Below, piece by piece: positions 49,210-59,003 of a stretch of 64,000 nucleotides of DNA. Origin of the DNA: Cytophagales bacterium (GTDB taxonomy: Bacteria; Bacteroidota; Bacteroidia; Cytophagales; 172606-1); the NCBI GenBank assembly GCA_030448185.1, contig JAUJNL010000027.1, positions 1 to 64,000 on the forward strand, given 5' to 3'. The position numbers and the translations under genes are program-made. Below the pieces are notes generated by a model, which saw nothing but the letters and a program-made list of their open reading frames with translations, was not told the origin of the DNA and made no database searches. Each line of letters starts with the position of its first letter. Positions within the stretch are counted from its first letter, which is position 1.

Positions 49210-50857
49210 ATGCTGACGAATCTGCAGATTAAGAACTATGCCTTGATCCAGCATCTGGAGATGCACCCGGATAAAGAACTGAATATTATTACGGGTGAAA
49301 CCGGGGCGGGAAAATCCATCATGTTAGGTGCGGTAGGTTTGCTCTCGGTAATCGGGCTGATACGAAAGTGCTCTACGAGCCTGACGAAAAATGCATTATT
49401 GAGGAAATTTTTGATATATCGGAATATGATCTGAGAGTGGTTTTTTGAGGAGGAACTGGACTACGAAAATGCCTGCATTATCCGGCGTGAAATCAGTCCC
49501 AACGGTAAATCGAGGGCATTTATCAATGATACGCCAGTTAACTTGGAAACCTTGCGTAAAGTAGGATCTAACTTGATGGATGTGCATTCGCAGCATGATG
49601 CACTTTGCTGCTGGGCTCTAATGAATACCAACTCTCTATTGTGGATGCCTACGCCCAGAACGCCTCTTTACTGAAACAGTACCGGCAGGCATACCGGCAA
49701 TTCCGGAAGGACGAAGAAGCGTACCGGCAACTGGCCGAAAACGCGGCTGCTTTCCGTAAAGAGTTGGATTACAACAGCTTTTTGCTGGATGAACTGTTAT
49801 CTGCTAAGTTGGAAGCGGGTGAACAGGAGCGGCTGGAAGAGGAATTGAACCTGCTGGAAAATGCTGAAGACGTGAAGCTGAAGCTCAATGCGGCCATTGA
49901 TGCCCTCTCCAATTCGGAGTATGCTATTAATTCCAATCTCCGGACCGTGATTACCCAGCTAAATACCATTAGTAATCTTTCGGAACGATACGAGGCCTTA
50001 CGTGAACGCCTGGATAGCTGCCTGATTGAACTGAAGGACGTAGCGGCTGAACTGGAAAGTGAGGAGTCAGACGTGGAATTGGATCCGGCCCGCATTGATC
50101 TGATCAATGAACGGCTAACCATGATTTATAAGCTTCAGCGAAGCACAGCGTAAAAACGACCGAAGAACTGCTGGAAATTCAGCACGATCTGGATGAAAAA
50201 GTAAGCAAAGTGCTCAACCTGGACGAGGCCATTACCGAAGCTAAAGCCAAAGCCGAAGCCAGCCGCCAGGAAATGATGCGGGTTGCCGAAATACTATCTC
50301 AATCCAGGCTTGCCATTTTAAATGCCATTGAGAACGAACTGAAGCGGTTATTGTCTGAAGTGGGCATGCCTAATGCCTCGGTCAAGATCAACCATACGCC
50401 CATTAAGCCGGCCAATAGCGGCGCCGATGAGTAAAGTTTTTATTCTCTGCCAACAAGGGAATTGCCCCTCAGGATCTGAAAAGTGTAGCTTCCGGTGGTG
50501 AATTTTCCCGGTTGATGTTTTGCATCAAATACATCTGGCCGATAAAACCTCCTGCCGACAATCATTTTCGATGAAATTGACACGGGTATCTCGGGCGGAA
50601 TTGCCCTGAAACTGGGCAAGATGATGGAAGATATGGGGCGGCGCCACCAAGTCATTACCATTACCCATTCCCACCAGATAGCAGCCCGCGGCAAGGCACA
50701 TTATTTTGTGTACAAAGATACCTCGGCTGCCCGGACGGTCAGCCGTGTCAAACGTCTTACTGAACAGGGTCGGATCTACGAAATTGCCCGCATTATCGGC
50801 GGCGAACCCCCTTCGGATGCCGCTATCAAGAACGCCAGGGAGTTTCTGGAGTATTAG
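49210..50857 (+). pseudogene. recN: DNA repair ATPase RecN, frameshifted
   Basis: RecN is an SMC-like ATPase that acts in double-strand break repair. The N-terminus MLTNLQIKNYALIQHLEMHP leads to Walker A ITGETGAGKSIMLGA. Downstream pieces give ACIIRREISPNGKSRAFIND, NLMDVHSQHD, the long coiled coil (about 49700-50300), the ABC signature region (VASGGEFSRLMF, near 50490), Walker B IIFDEIDTGISGG (near 50570), and a C-terminus with QVITITHSHQIAARGKAHYF. The restored length is about 549 residues, as expected. Frame changes occur near 49345, 49440, 49600, 50145, 50430 and 50510-50570. All motifs survive, so sequence errors are likely. Confidence 0.88.
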
Positions 50858-51062
50858 GTGAATATAACTACCCCTTTTTTAGTAAGCTCTAGTCCGGGTC
50901 ACTCAATGCCGAGCCTGGCTTAAGCGAGGATGGTTTCTGGTGCCTTACTTGCCAAAATACGCTTTTTTGGGCAAATATTGCATTAATGCCCCTCCGTTAA
51001 AGTGCCTGCCAGGTCACCAAATAAGCGCAAATAGTGGCTTGTTTTACTATAAATCCTTATAA

Positions 51063-52007
51063 AAATTAGGTTTTTGTTTCTATCTATCAACGGGCTGCGG
51101 AGGGCTGCTGATCAGGCAAGGCAATGCTGCCCTGCTTTTTGACCCTTTCTTCAGTAACCCAGGTCCTTTCATCCAAATGCCGTTTAAAAACCTTCAGACC
51201 GACCAGGCGATGGTAGATAAAATCTGGAACCGGTTAGATACTAGTCACATCAGCGCTATTTTAGTGACGCACTCCCACTACGATCACCTGATGGATGTGC
51301 CCTATATTCACCAGAAATTACGGAGTGTTCCTTCCATTTATGGCAGCAGTACCTGTTACTATACCTTGCAGCACCAAACATATAATCTTCCCACTGCCAA
51401 ATTAGTGGACGTAGAAGCAGAGGCTTCGGTAGCCGGGAAGCCGGGAAAGTGGTATTATCCCTTACCCGACAGCAGTTACCGGTTTATGCCGCTCCTTGCC
51501 GAACATGCCCCCCACGTGAGAGTGGCGTTTCTCGATATGAATATTAAATTATATGAAGGCTGGTATGATTCTGTTCCGGCAAGACTATCGAAACCAAAGG
51601 ACTGGAAAGAAGGACAAACGCTGAGCTATTTGTTGGATTTTATGGGTGCGGATAGAAAAACCGTGAAAGTACGGTTAAGTGTGATTACGTCGGCTTGTAA
51701 TCCTCCATCCGGTTTTCTACCGGAACTGGCTCCCGCTGATCAGCATCCGGTGGATATATCGCTACTGTGTGTAGCCTCTCACAAGTACGTGGAAAACTAT
51801 CCCGCCAAGCTATTGCAGAACATGAATCCGCGCTTTATGATCGCTTCTCACTGGGAAGACTTCTTTTTGCGGTATGATCGGAAAAAGAAACGCGGCGTCC
51901 GTTTTACCAACCTGAATAAGTTTATTGCCAAGATGAAAGCCATCGAGCAGTTGGAAAATAAATGGATACTGTCCGAGCCACTCGTAAAAACTACCTTTCT
52001 GTATTGA
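51063..52007 (+). CDS. MBL-fold metallo-hydrolase, N-terminus obscured
   Basis: The open frame runs from a stop at 51060. Family sequence is visible from YLSTGCGGLLIRQGNAALLF onward, but the only in-frame ATG is at 51177, inside the fold. The metal motif is THSHYDHLMDVPY. Later blocks are VAFLDMNIKLYEGW, CVASHKYVENYPAKLL and a C-terminal ASHWEDFFLRYDRKKKRGV that may supply further metal-binding His and Asp. The missing 20-40 N-terminal residues probably lie in another frame just upstream, so one base may be missing near 51050. This is a stand-alone hydrolase of unknown substrate, possibly exported. Confidence 0.75.
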   Translation, partial: KLGFCFYLSTGCGGLLIRQGNAALLFDPFFSNPGPFIQMPFKNLQTDQAMVDKIWNRLDTSHISAILVTHSHYDHLMDVPYIHQKLRSVPSIYGSSTCYYTLQHQTYNLPTAKLVDVEAEASVAGKPGKWYYPLPDSSYRFMPLLAEHAPHVRVAFLDMNIKLYEGWYDSVPARLSKPKDWKEGQTLSYLLDFMGADRKTVKVRLSVITSACNPPSGFLPELAPADQHPVDISLLCVASHKYVENYPAKLLQNMNPRFMIASHWEDFFLRYDRKKKRGVRFTNLNKFIAKMKAIEQLENKWILSEPLVKTTFLY

Positions 52008-52339
52008 TTATATTTTGCTGACCCGTTCTCCTTAATAAGTAGCGGTTGGTAATTGGCGGTTAGCTATTGGCTTATTCCCCAATAGTTTATAGAACAAAAG
52101 ACCTAAACTACTTCTGCACAAGTACTGGGTTCTGAATGCACAAACGTCTTTGACTCCCAGAGGCATTTTTCAGTCTTTTTCAGATCCCTGAACTAACACG
52201 TTTTTTCTGTTATACCGCTTTATGCCGGTTTTTTAGCAAACTAAGCAAACTATTGAAAGGGCTGCATTGCTGAAATAAAGGAATCAGTTTAACTTACGCC
52301 CCCACCAATTTGATACGGAAACCATTTAACAAATACATT
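52008..52339. other. Intergenic region with short repeats
   Basis: The stretch 52037-52075 (GCGGTTGGTAATTGGCGGTTAGCTATTGGC-like words, read in pieces) shares words with 40565-40590 near tilS. It should also carry the fabI promoter, but no TAnnTTTG is obvious. No gene seen. Confidence 0.4.
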
Positions 52340-53158
52340 ATGGCTTACAATCTCCTGAAGGGAAAAAAAGGAATCATCACCGGGGCACTGGATGAAAATT
52401 CCATCGCTTGGAAAGCGGCGGTACGGGCTAAAGACGAAGGGGCGCAGATCGTGCTGACCAATGCCCCGATTGCCATGCGGATGGGGGAAATCAAGAAGCT
52501 GGCTGAATACTGTCAGGCTGAGATTATCCCGGCCGATGCTACCTCGGTAGAGGAAATCGAAAACCTGTATAAGAAATCCATGGAAGTGCTGGGCGGCCCG
52601 GTAGATTTTGTCCTGCATTCCATCGGGATGAGTGCCAACATCCGTAAGGGACGTTCTTACGGGGATATGAATTATGAATGGTACATGAAAAGCTTGGACG
52701 TATCGGCGCTGTCCTTCCATAAAATGCTGCAAGTAGCCGAGAAACTGGATGCTATTGCCGAGTACGGTTCCGTAGTAGCGCTGTCCTATATTGCTGCTCA
52801 GCGTAGCTTCCCTGATTATACCGATATGGCTCAGGCCAAGGCCATGCTCGAATCCATTGCCCGCAGTTATGGCTACCGCTACGGCAAATTGAAGAACGTG
52901 CGGGTGAATACCGTGTCTCAGTCACCGACTAAGACTACGGCTGGCACGGGGATCAGCGGCTTTAATGCTTTTTATGAATACGCGGATAAGATGGCCCCGC
53001 TAGGCAATGCTACTGCCGATGATTGCGCTGACTACCTGGTTACCCTGTTCTCGGACCTGACCCGTAAAGTGACCATGCAGAACCTGTTCCACGATGGTGG
53101 TTTCTCCGGGGTGGGCATCTCGGAGGCAATTGTGGAGAAAATGGGCAGTAACGGTTAA
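52340..53158 (+). CDS. fabI: Enoyl-[acyl-carrier-protein] reductase (NADH)
   Basis: FabI reduces the enoyl-ACP double bond in the last step of each fatty acid elongation cycle. The 272-residue protein starts MAYNLLKGKKGIITGALDEN (ATG at 52340; a longer frame from 52310 adds ten unlikely residues). It has the modified Rossmann nucleotide site and the strand VDFVLHSIGMSAN. The catalytic Tyr-x6-Lys is in SFPDYTDMAQAKAMLES, preceded by ALSYIAAQRS. C-terminal blocks VRVNTVSQSPTKTTAGTGIS and LFSDLTRKVTMQNLFHDGGF are typical. A terminator follows at 53204. Confidence 0.95.
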   Translation: MAYNLLKGKKGIITGALDENSIAWKAAVRAKDEGAQIVLTNAPIAMRMGEIKKLAEYCQAEIIPADATSVEEIENLYKKSMEVLGGPVDFVLHSIGMSANIRKGRSYGDMNYEWYMKSLDVSALSFHKMLQVAEKLDAIAEYGSVVALSYIAAQRSFPDYTDMAQAKAMLESIARSYGYRYGKLKNVRVNTVSQSPTKTTAGTGISGFNAFYEYADKMAPLGNATADDCADYLVTLFSDLTRKVTMQNLFHDGGFSGVGISEAIVEKMGSNG

Positions 53159-53203
53159 TCTGCAGATTCTTCATTTTACACCCTTTTAAACAAGCTTACT
53201 TTT

Positions 53204-53240
53204 GCCTTACCAGCCTGATAAAGGTTAGTAAGGCTTTTTT
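53204..53240 (+). terminator. Rho-independent terminator after fabI
   Basis: GCCTTAC (53204-53210) pairs with GTAAGGC (53228-53234) and is followed by TTTTTT. It lies 46 bases past the fabI stop. Confidence 0.85.
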
Positions 53241-53267
53241 ATGTATGGCAACCCAATCTATTTTTAT

Positions 53268-54368
53268 ATGAACATAAACTTTTACAGTTTCCTTTTCCTC
53301 TACTTATTCTTTTCATTTTCTGTTTCCGCCCAGGAAAGTTTTGGGCCCGGTAAGGTGTATACACTGAAAGGCGATACTTTAAACGGTTTTATCAATAGTC
53401 AGATGACAGCAAGATATCTAAAGTATAGATCAGCAGCAGGAGAAGTAAAGGAATTTACTCCAATACAAGTCAATGGATTTAATTTTGAAGGTAATTTATA
53501 CAAAAGTAAAGAAGTGGAAGCCGATCTGCCCATTGGAAAAATTAAAGAACCTCTCTTTATGCAGCAACTTATAGAAGGGAGGGCTAACTTGTATTATTAT
53601 AAAGAAAAAGATAATAGTGAACACTATTGGGTTGAGAAGGGGACCGAGATAAAAGAGTTGCGAGTGGTGGATAAAACCATTCATGACAAGGATGGAAGGA
53701 TCTATCTAAGAAAGGAGAAGGAATTTTTAAGAATTTTAAATTACCTTTTTAATGACTGTAGTAAATATAAAATAAGTGAAATTCCCTTTTCCAGATTGTC
53801 TCTAATTAAAGAGGTAGTCAAGTATAATGAATGCTTTGAAGGAGAAAATTCTATTGTTCTCGCCAAAAAGGAAAGAATGAAAATTCACCCCGGTATTAAA
53901 ATAGGAGGCAGTCAGTTTTTAACATTAGAGGCCCAAGGTAAATTTACTCCTTCTGCTGGGGTTTTTGTAAATCTACCTTTAAATAAAGCCAGCAGATTAC
54001 TTTCTATACAGTTTGAAGCGAATTATAATAATTATCTGGCTGTTGTACTTACTACTGAATACAGATTCGGTTATCGTTCCCTGGATGTAGGTGCTTTAAT
54101 GCGGGCAATGTATCCAAAAGGATATATAAAGCCTTTTTTAGGCTTAGGATTTATGTATGGAATGGGTAAAAGATATGTGATACCAGCTGCTAGTTCCCAG
54201 AAGATTGGTCACAGCCAATTTGTATTTCCTAAAACATTAGTAGAGGGTGGATTTCAAGTACCCCTTAGGAGGAGGTATGTTTATACGGCTGCTAGATATG
54301 AAAGGGTAATGCACAGCAAGGGAATGAAGTATAGAATGCTAAACTTCTCTTTAGGACTAGGTTTTTAA
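53268..54368 (+). CDS. AT-rich exported protein, probable outer-membrane barrel, function unknown
   Basis: A 366-residue protein with a signal peptide (MNINFYSFLFLYLFFSFSVS, cleaved near SAQES). The N-terminal half is a soluble beta-rich region (KVYTLKGDTLNGFINSQMT). The C-terminal half has repeated strands that look like an outer-membrane beta-barrel (GYRSLDVGALMRAMYPKGYI, then KPFLGLGFMYGMGKRY, closing MLNFSLGLGF). It ends in Phe as such barrels do. Base composition is clearly more AT-rich than its neighbours, with many AAA, AAT and TTA codons, suggesting recent acquisition or weak selection on codon use. I know no family name for it. Confidence 0.75.
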   Translation: MNINFYSFLFLYLFFSFSVSAQESFGPGKVYTLKGDTLNGFINSQMTARYLKYRSAAGEVKEFTPIQVNGFNFEGNLYKSKEVEADLPIGKIKEPLFMQQLIEGRANLYYYKEKDNSEHYWVEKGTEIKELRVVDKTIHDKDGRIYLRKEKEFLRILNYLFNDCSKYKISEIPFSRLSLIKEVVKYNECFEGENSIVLAKKERMKIHPGIKIGGSQFLTLEAQGKFTPSAGVFVNLPLNKASRLLSIQFEANYNNYLAVVLTTEYRFGYRSLDVGALMRAMYPKGYIKPFLGLGFMYGMGKRYVIPAASSQKIGHSQFVFPKTLVEGGFQVPLRRRYVYTAARYERVMHSKGMKYRMLNFSLGLGF

Positions 54369-54592
54369 GTGCTTATAAACCACATATGGTTACTAACAAG
54401 CACTCCTTCCGCAAGTATTTCAGCGAAACAGTTTCCAAATACATAAGAACAATCTTGCCACTATAAAAATCCGCTTGATAGGTATATTTGTTTAGGCAAA
54501 CTGGGAGAGAGGAATACGGCTATAAACCTTTTAAAACAGCTTTTAATCCATACATAGCAATTAAAAGAAACTTAACCTATCACACAATTCCG

Positions 54593-54889
54593 ATGCGGTT
54601 ACTTATAAAAAAGCAGATTGGCAAACGGGTTTTCCATTTTGAGGTAGAGGGAGCTAACCTTTACGAACTGATCAGTGAAAGGAAAAGCTTTCTTTTCCCG
54701 GATAAGGTACCCGCCTGCGGCATCTGTAGCAGCGAAAACCTGGATCTGGGAGCCCGTAAAGGCCTCGATAAATTCAAGTACGTGTTTATCCGCTGCCTGG
54801 ACTGCAAGGCCGAACTTACTTTTGGGCACCGCACCGATGACCCGGATGTATATTACCTGCGTAAAAAGAGGGCCGCTACGATTGGATAG
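54593..54889 (+). CDS. Small zinc-ribbon-like protein
   Basis: A 98-residue cytoplasmic protein starting MRLLIKKQIGKRVFHFEVEG. Two Cys pairs, ACGIC and RCLDC, are about 26 residues apart and probably bind one zinc. It ends in a basic tail (YYLRKKRAATIG). Similar small zinc-ribbon proteins are found in phages and mobile DNA, and it follows the AT-rich gene, but its own composition is normal for this genome. Function is unknown. The ATG at 54593 is preferred; the longer frame from 54488 reads through AT-rich DNA. Confidence 0.65.
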   Translation: MRLLIKKQIGKRVFHFEVEGANLYELISERKSFLFPDKVPACGICSSENLDLGARKGLDKFKYVFIRCLDCKAELTFGHRTDDPDVYYLRKKRAATIG

Positions 54890-54957
54890 ACATCGCTAAA
54901 GACCAGGAACCCCCGGCCCCGGACTTAATAATTGTTTATGTTACATTGACCATTGAC

Positions 54958-56610
54958 TTATTCTACCTTCTCATATACTCTTACCAGCCGGTTAGGTGAG
55001 GTATACACTGATTTATAGTACGTATTCAGTTCCTGCCCAAGACTGCGCTGATAGATGGGATGGGAAAGGCTGTCCAGCCCCAGAATCACTACGTAATCTA
55101 CCGATTGCTTAATCGTATTCTCGTAGTGTTCAATACTCATTACCTGCGAGGAAACGTATTCTTCCAGCCGATCCAATTTGCCGAAATCCGGAATCCGGTT
55201 GTATTGCCAGAGCAACGGAAAGGAGAAAGTACGGGCCTCGTAATTCGACAAACTGATTACATCCTTCCCAATAGGCAAGTAGTTTACAATACTGTTAAAG
55301 GGGTGTAACTCACGCCTGAACGAAACTCTCTGCCCGTAAGGCATCTGTTCAGGTGCATCAAACTTGATGGGCAGCATGACCGAATGGGGCTTGATATAGT
55401 TGCGGGCAGTAAGGATTTCTTCAGCCCCTGCCTGAGCTTTCCGGTATTCGGTTGTCCGGTAGGCCAGAAAGCCCCCGGCGACCAGTAAAGTACCGATCAT
55501 AAAAATGCTGCGGACCGTTACCGGCCAGTTGGCGGTGGTAAAAAACAGGATCAGGAACAGGTAGCATGTTAGGGCCAGCCGGGGCTTAATGTATTCTTCT
55601 CCCGCCAGTGCATTGGGTATAACCAGGTATAGCACCAAGGTAACCGCAAGTACGATCAGCAAGGGGGCCGAATGTTGGAGCCGTTCCCGGAATAGCTGCC
55701 GGACAGCCTGAAAGCCACCCCACGCGAGTAGCCCGGCCACGAGTAAAACAAAGAACTTTTCTGTTTGCCCCATAAACCGGATGGCATCCAGCGTCAGAAG
55801 TTTGTACAGATATAAGGAAATAGCGTGGTTAAGCGTAAGGTCCTGCTGATCCGAGTGAGACCAGATATAATAGAGCATGAGTAAGCCGGTTGGCAGGTAG
55901 ATCAGGCCTAACTTCAGCAAGTTGATCAAGAGCAGTTTCCACTCCGGCTTGCGGAAAATCCCAAAACGTTCCAGCACCAGGGTACCTGATACCAGCCCGG
56001 AAAACAGGTATGAAAGCGGATGGGTAATATAGACCAGGGTGATAAGGGTCATCAGAACAACCGTATTCACTTGGGTAAACCGGTAATTGATCCGGAGCCA
56101 GTAGCCGATGATCAGAAACAGGAAAACCAGGCTCAGGCAGTAGTTATAAAACCCAAACTGGAATACGTAATTGTACAGAAACGGAAATGCCAGCAGCGAA
56201 AGGAATGCTGCCCGCCGGTTTAATTGCATAATGACAAACCGGAAGGCAAGGGGAAAAGCAATCAGATACAGACAAAGAATTACCTTTTCGGCTACCCCTG
56301 CGGAGAGGAAAAAAAGCATCCCAGCCAGCAGTATATGCGCAAACCAATTAGGGTCCAGGCGGGTATTGATCAGGTGAAACTGGTTGGCCAGTGAATCGCC
56401 GGTAACCAAGTTTTTAAGCAGGTCAGCATTGTACAGGTGCGTTGGTCCATCCGCCGTCGGAAAATAAGACCCCGTACCTACTGGAATCAGATGGGCCAGC
56501 AGAAGTATTATAAAAAAGGGAAGTTCAATGCGGGGCAGAAGCCCAAACAGCCGATTGATACTACTGGCAGCAGGAGCATCTATCGCTGGACTCGTACTGA
56601 CCAGTTGCAT
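54958..56610 (-). CDS. Polytopic membrane protein, GT-C glycosyltransferase-like
   Basis: A 550-residue inner-membrane protein with about eleven predicted helices (from about residue 30 to 395) followed by a C-terminal soluble domain of about 150 residues. After the first helix comes the periplasmic loop FPTADGPTHLYNADLLKNLV, with Asp and His placed as in the first loop of GT-C glycosyltransferases. The C-terminal domain contains SVDYVVILGLDSLSHPIYQR. A role in polyprenyl-linked sugar transfer to cell-surface glycans is plausible but unproven. A perfect dyad at 56726-56748 lies about 115 bases upstream of its start. Confidence 0.7.
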   Translation of the reverse strand: MQLVSTSPAIDAPAASSINRLFGLLPRIELPFFIILLLAHLIPVGTGSYFPTADGPTHLYNADLLKNLVTGDSLANQFHLINTRLDPNWFAHILLAGMLFFLSAGVAEKVILCLYLIAFPLAFRFVIMQLNRRAAFLSLLAFPFLYNYVFQFGFYNYCLSLVFLFLIIGYWLRINYRFTQVNTVVLMTLITLVYITHPLSYLFSGLVSGTLVLERFGIFRKPEWKLLLINLLKLGLIYLPTGLLMLYYIWSHSDQQDLTLNHAISLYLYKLLTLDAIRFMGQTEKFFVLLVAGLLAWGGFQAVRQLFRERLQHSAPLLIVLAVTLVLYLVIPNALAGEEYIKPRLALTCYLFLILFFTTANWPVTVRSIFMIGTLLVAGGFLAYRTTEYRKAQAGAEEILTARNYIKPHSVMLPIKFDAPEQMPYGQRVSFRRELHPFNSIVNYLPIGKDVISLSNYEARTFSFPLLWQYNRIPDFGKLDRLEEYVSSQVMSIEHYENTIKQSVDYVVILGLDSLSHPIYQRSLGQELNTYYKSVYTSPNRLVRVYEKVE

Positions 56611-56725
56611 AGAGGTATGAAGTTGATTGAAAGTGGCGCCTCTTTTATCGAAAAGGTTCTGCTTAGGGTTGCGTAGCTAACGCTTTAAGTATAAGAAAAT
56701 CAGAATATTCCTTTACGAATACAGT

Positions 56726-56748
56726 TATTTGTATTTTAAATACAAATA
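56726..56748. promoter_or_regulatory. Operator-like 23-bp dyad
   Basis: TATTTGTATTT and AAATACAAATA form perfect 11-bp arms around a single central T. It lies in the gap between the polytopic membrane gene (start 56610) and the end of the methyltransferase gene (56779). It has no T-run or GC-rich stem, so a protein-binding site is more likely than a terminator. Confidence 0.5.
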
Positions 56749-56778
56749 TTATCAGCCTTACAGGAAACATTCTTTTCC

Positions 56779-57960
56779 TTATTCAACGTACAAAACCAGT
56801 CCTTTAAGATATTCTCCTTCGGGATGAAAAATATTAACCGGATGATCGGCCGGTTGGGTCAGCTGATGAAGAATCCGGACATCACGCCGGGCATCCGCTG
56901 CGGCGCCAAATACAATCTTCCGGAACAGGTCGCGGTCAATATTCTGGGAGCAGGAAAAAGTAAACAAGATACCACCCGGTTTGATCTTTTTGAAAGCGGT
57001 CAGGTTTAAGTCTTTGTAGCCGCGGGAAGCATTGGGAACCGACTTGGCATTTTTAGCAAAAGCGGGAGGGTCCAGCACAATGACATCATAAGCATCCTGA
57101 CTGCGGCGCAGGAAATCAAAGCAATCCTCGGCAAATGATTGGTGAGGCGCATCGGGGCCAAAGTTTAGGGCTACATTTTCGTCGCCGACCCGGATGGCCT
57201 CCTTGGAAATATCAACCGAATGGACCACTGAAGCGCCGCCTGCCAAGGCGTACACACTGAACCCACCCGTATAACTAAACGTATTGAGCACCGATTTGCC
57301 GGCACTGTAGGTTTTGAGCAAAGCCCGGTTATCCCGTTGATCCAGGAAAAAGCCGGTTTTTTGTCCCTTTTCGGCATCTACCCGGAATTTGAGGCCATTT
57401 TCGAGGATTACCTTAATGGTTTCGGTTTGATCCTTACTCAGAAAGCCGTTTTCCAGGGTTACCTCTTCCCGGAATCCGGGATTATGCTTGTTCTTTAAAT
57501 AAATGTAGCGGATACCCATCTCCTGCAGGCCACTAATCAGGTGACGAGATACGTTTTCAGTTCCCTTAATTAGAATCTGCACTACGGCCAGGTCACTATA
57601 CACATCTGCGATAATTCCGGGTAGAAAATCACCCTCGGCATGGAGCAAGCGGTAGGCATCTGTTTGGGCATTGAGTACGTGTTTCTGCCGGAGCCGGAAG
57701 GCTTCACGGATTTTGTGGTGCCAGAAGTGGGGTTGACTAAAATCAATCTCTTGGTTTGTAAGCGAAAACAGACGGCACACAATCTGGCTCTGGGGGGAAA
57801 AAAAACCGTACCCCAGCAATTGATGGTGGTTGTCGCGCACGGCTACAATATCACCGTTCTGGGCATTCGGCAATTCTTTGACTGCCCCGGAAAATACCCA
57901 AGGATGGCGATTATATACACTACGGTCACGGCCGGATTTGAGAATCAGATTCTGGTACAT
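56779..57960 (-). CDS. RlmI-like class I SAM-dependent rRNA methyltransferase
   Basis: A 393-residue protein of the RlmI/RlmK type, which methylates a cytosine or other base of large-subunit rRNA. The N-terminal PUA domain reads LILKSGRDRSVYNRHPWVFS then NGDIVAVRD. A linker domain follows. The Rossmann methyltransferase domain has LDQRDNRALLKTYSAGKSVL, the SAM-binding TFSYTGGFSVYALAGGA, and the catalytic YDVIVLDPPAFAKNAKSVPN. FTFSCSQNIDRDLF and a C-terminal HPEGEYLKGLVLYVE complete it. The ATG at 57960 gives MYQNLILKSGRDRS; the longer frame from 58074 adds an unlikely leader. Confidence 0.92.
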   Translation of the reverse strand: MYQNLILKSGRDRSVYNRHPWVFSGAVKELPNAQNGDIVAVRDNHHQLLGYGFFSPQSQIVCRLFSLTNQEIDFSQPHFWHHKIREAFRLRQKHVLNAQTDAYRLLHAEGDFLPGIIADVYSDLAVVQILIKGTENVSRHLISGLQEMGIRYIYLKNKHNPGFREEVTLENGFLSKDQTETIKVILENGLKFRVDAEKGQKTGFFLDQRDNRALLKTYSAGKSVLNTFSYTGGFSVYALAGGASVVHSVDISKEAIRVGDENVALNFGPDAPHQSFAEDCFDFLRRSQDAYDVIVLDPPAFAKNAKSVPNASRGYKDLNLTAFKKIKPGGILFTFSCSQNIDRDLFRKIVFGAAADARRDVRILHQLTQPADHPVNIFHPEGEYLKGLVLYVE

Positions 57961-58085
57961 AGCCGCAAAAGTAAACCTAATTTCGGATGCGGAGTACCCG
58001 GCAGGAAATACAGAATTTAAATCGTTCTGGCAGGATATACTTCTTTTTACACCCCCAATAATTAAACTCTTCACTCTTAATTTTC

Positions 58086-58922
58086 CTACTGTATCCTTTC
58101 GGCATCTACTTTGCTCTCAAGCTGAGATTGCAGTCCGGTGGATAATTGAGATAAGAAATCAAAGCCCGTTGCCTGTTCGATGGCATCGATGCTGACCCGG
58201 TAATCATACCAGTACTTTCCGTTGTTTACGGATTGGCGGTTAGGCATATCAACGGCAATCAGGCGGGTAGATGAATTAATCCGTTTCAGGTCGTTACCTC
58301 CTTCGGGCAGGACTACGATAATCTTCCAGCACTTTGCGGGCACCGTTACTTTGCCATCCGCCAGGGTATTGCGGGTGCCTTCCGAGCCACTGCCTCCTTT
58401 GCCATAAGCTCCGGCAATAATATATAATTCATTCCCCTGGTCAACCAGGTTGCGGCAGTACTCCTCCAATACACGCCAGGTTTCGCGGTTCAAGTCAGGT
58501 GATTGCGGTATGATATTGGTCATCAGGAAGGTAGCAGAATTATCTTCCTGACTGGCATCACGGTCATCCGAAGGGCAAAGGTGTCCCCGGTCGAAGCCGC
58601 TGCCAGTGTAATCATCTTTAGTCACCCGGTAGCAACCCGTTGGCAATGCACCATCCGGACGGAAATTGTCCTGGCGGGTTGCGGAGCCTTTCCATGCCTT
58701 GCTCAGGTGCCAGCTAACCCAGTTAGCAGTTCCCGTTGAGCAGTTATAGGAAAGCGTAAACTGAGGTTTGGTAAGCAGGTAATTGTCAGTACTGGCGGTA
58801 CGGGCCTCACTCGGATTGCCTAAGGTTAAGTGATTATCGCGGCGGTGTGGGCGAAACCTGGGCATTTTTACAGCTGTAGATCAGTAGTACCAGTAACAGC
58901 AGCAGTAAGCTATTTTTTTCAT
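58086..58922 (-). pseudogene. DNA/RNA non-specific endonuclease lipoprotein, N-terminal frameshift
   Basis: The mature part is an intact NUC1-type nuclease that cuts DNA and RNA without sequence preference. It has the catalytic motif SGFDRGHLCPSDDRD, then ATFLMTNIIPQSPDLNRETW and LYIIAGAYGKGGSG. The lipoprotein signal lies just upstream in shifted frames: ATG at 58922, then LLLLLLVLLIYSCKNAQVSP, joining RDNHLTLGNPSEART after one more shift near 58850. Two one-base changes are needed. The poly-C and poly-A tracts there suggest sequencing slippage. It is probably an exported, lipid-anchored nuclease that scavenges nucleic acids. Confidence 0.85.
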
Positions 58923-59003
58923 AAGTGGACAGTGGTCCAAAGTTCGCAAAGGAATCCAAAGCGTGAAAATTATTTTCCGGTGCATGAAGAAGGGCAAACC
59001 TAT

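Noticed and set aside
53268-54889. AT-rich gene plus zinc-ribbon gene as a phage remnant or toxin-antitoxin pair
   Set aside because: The first has a signal peptide and barrel-like strands, the second is only loosely like phage zinc ribbons, and no integrase, att site or toxin motif is present.
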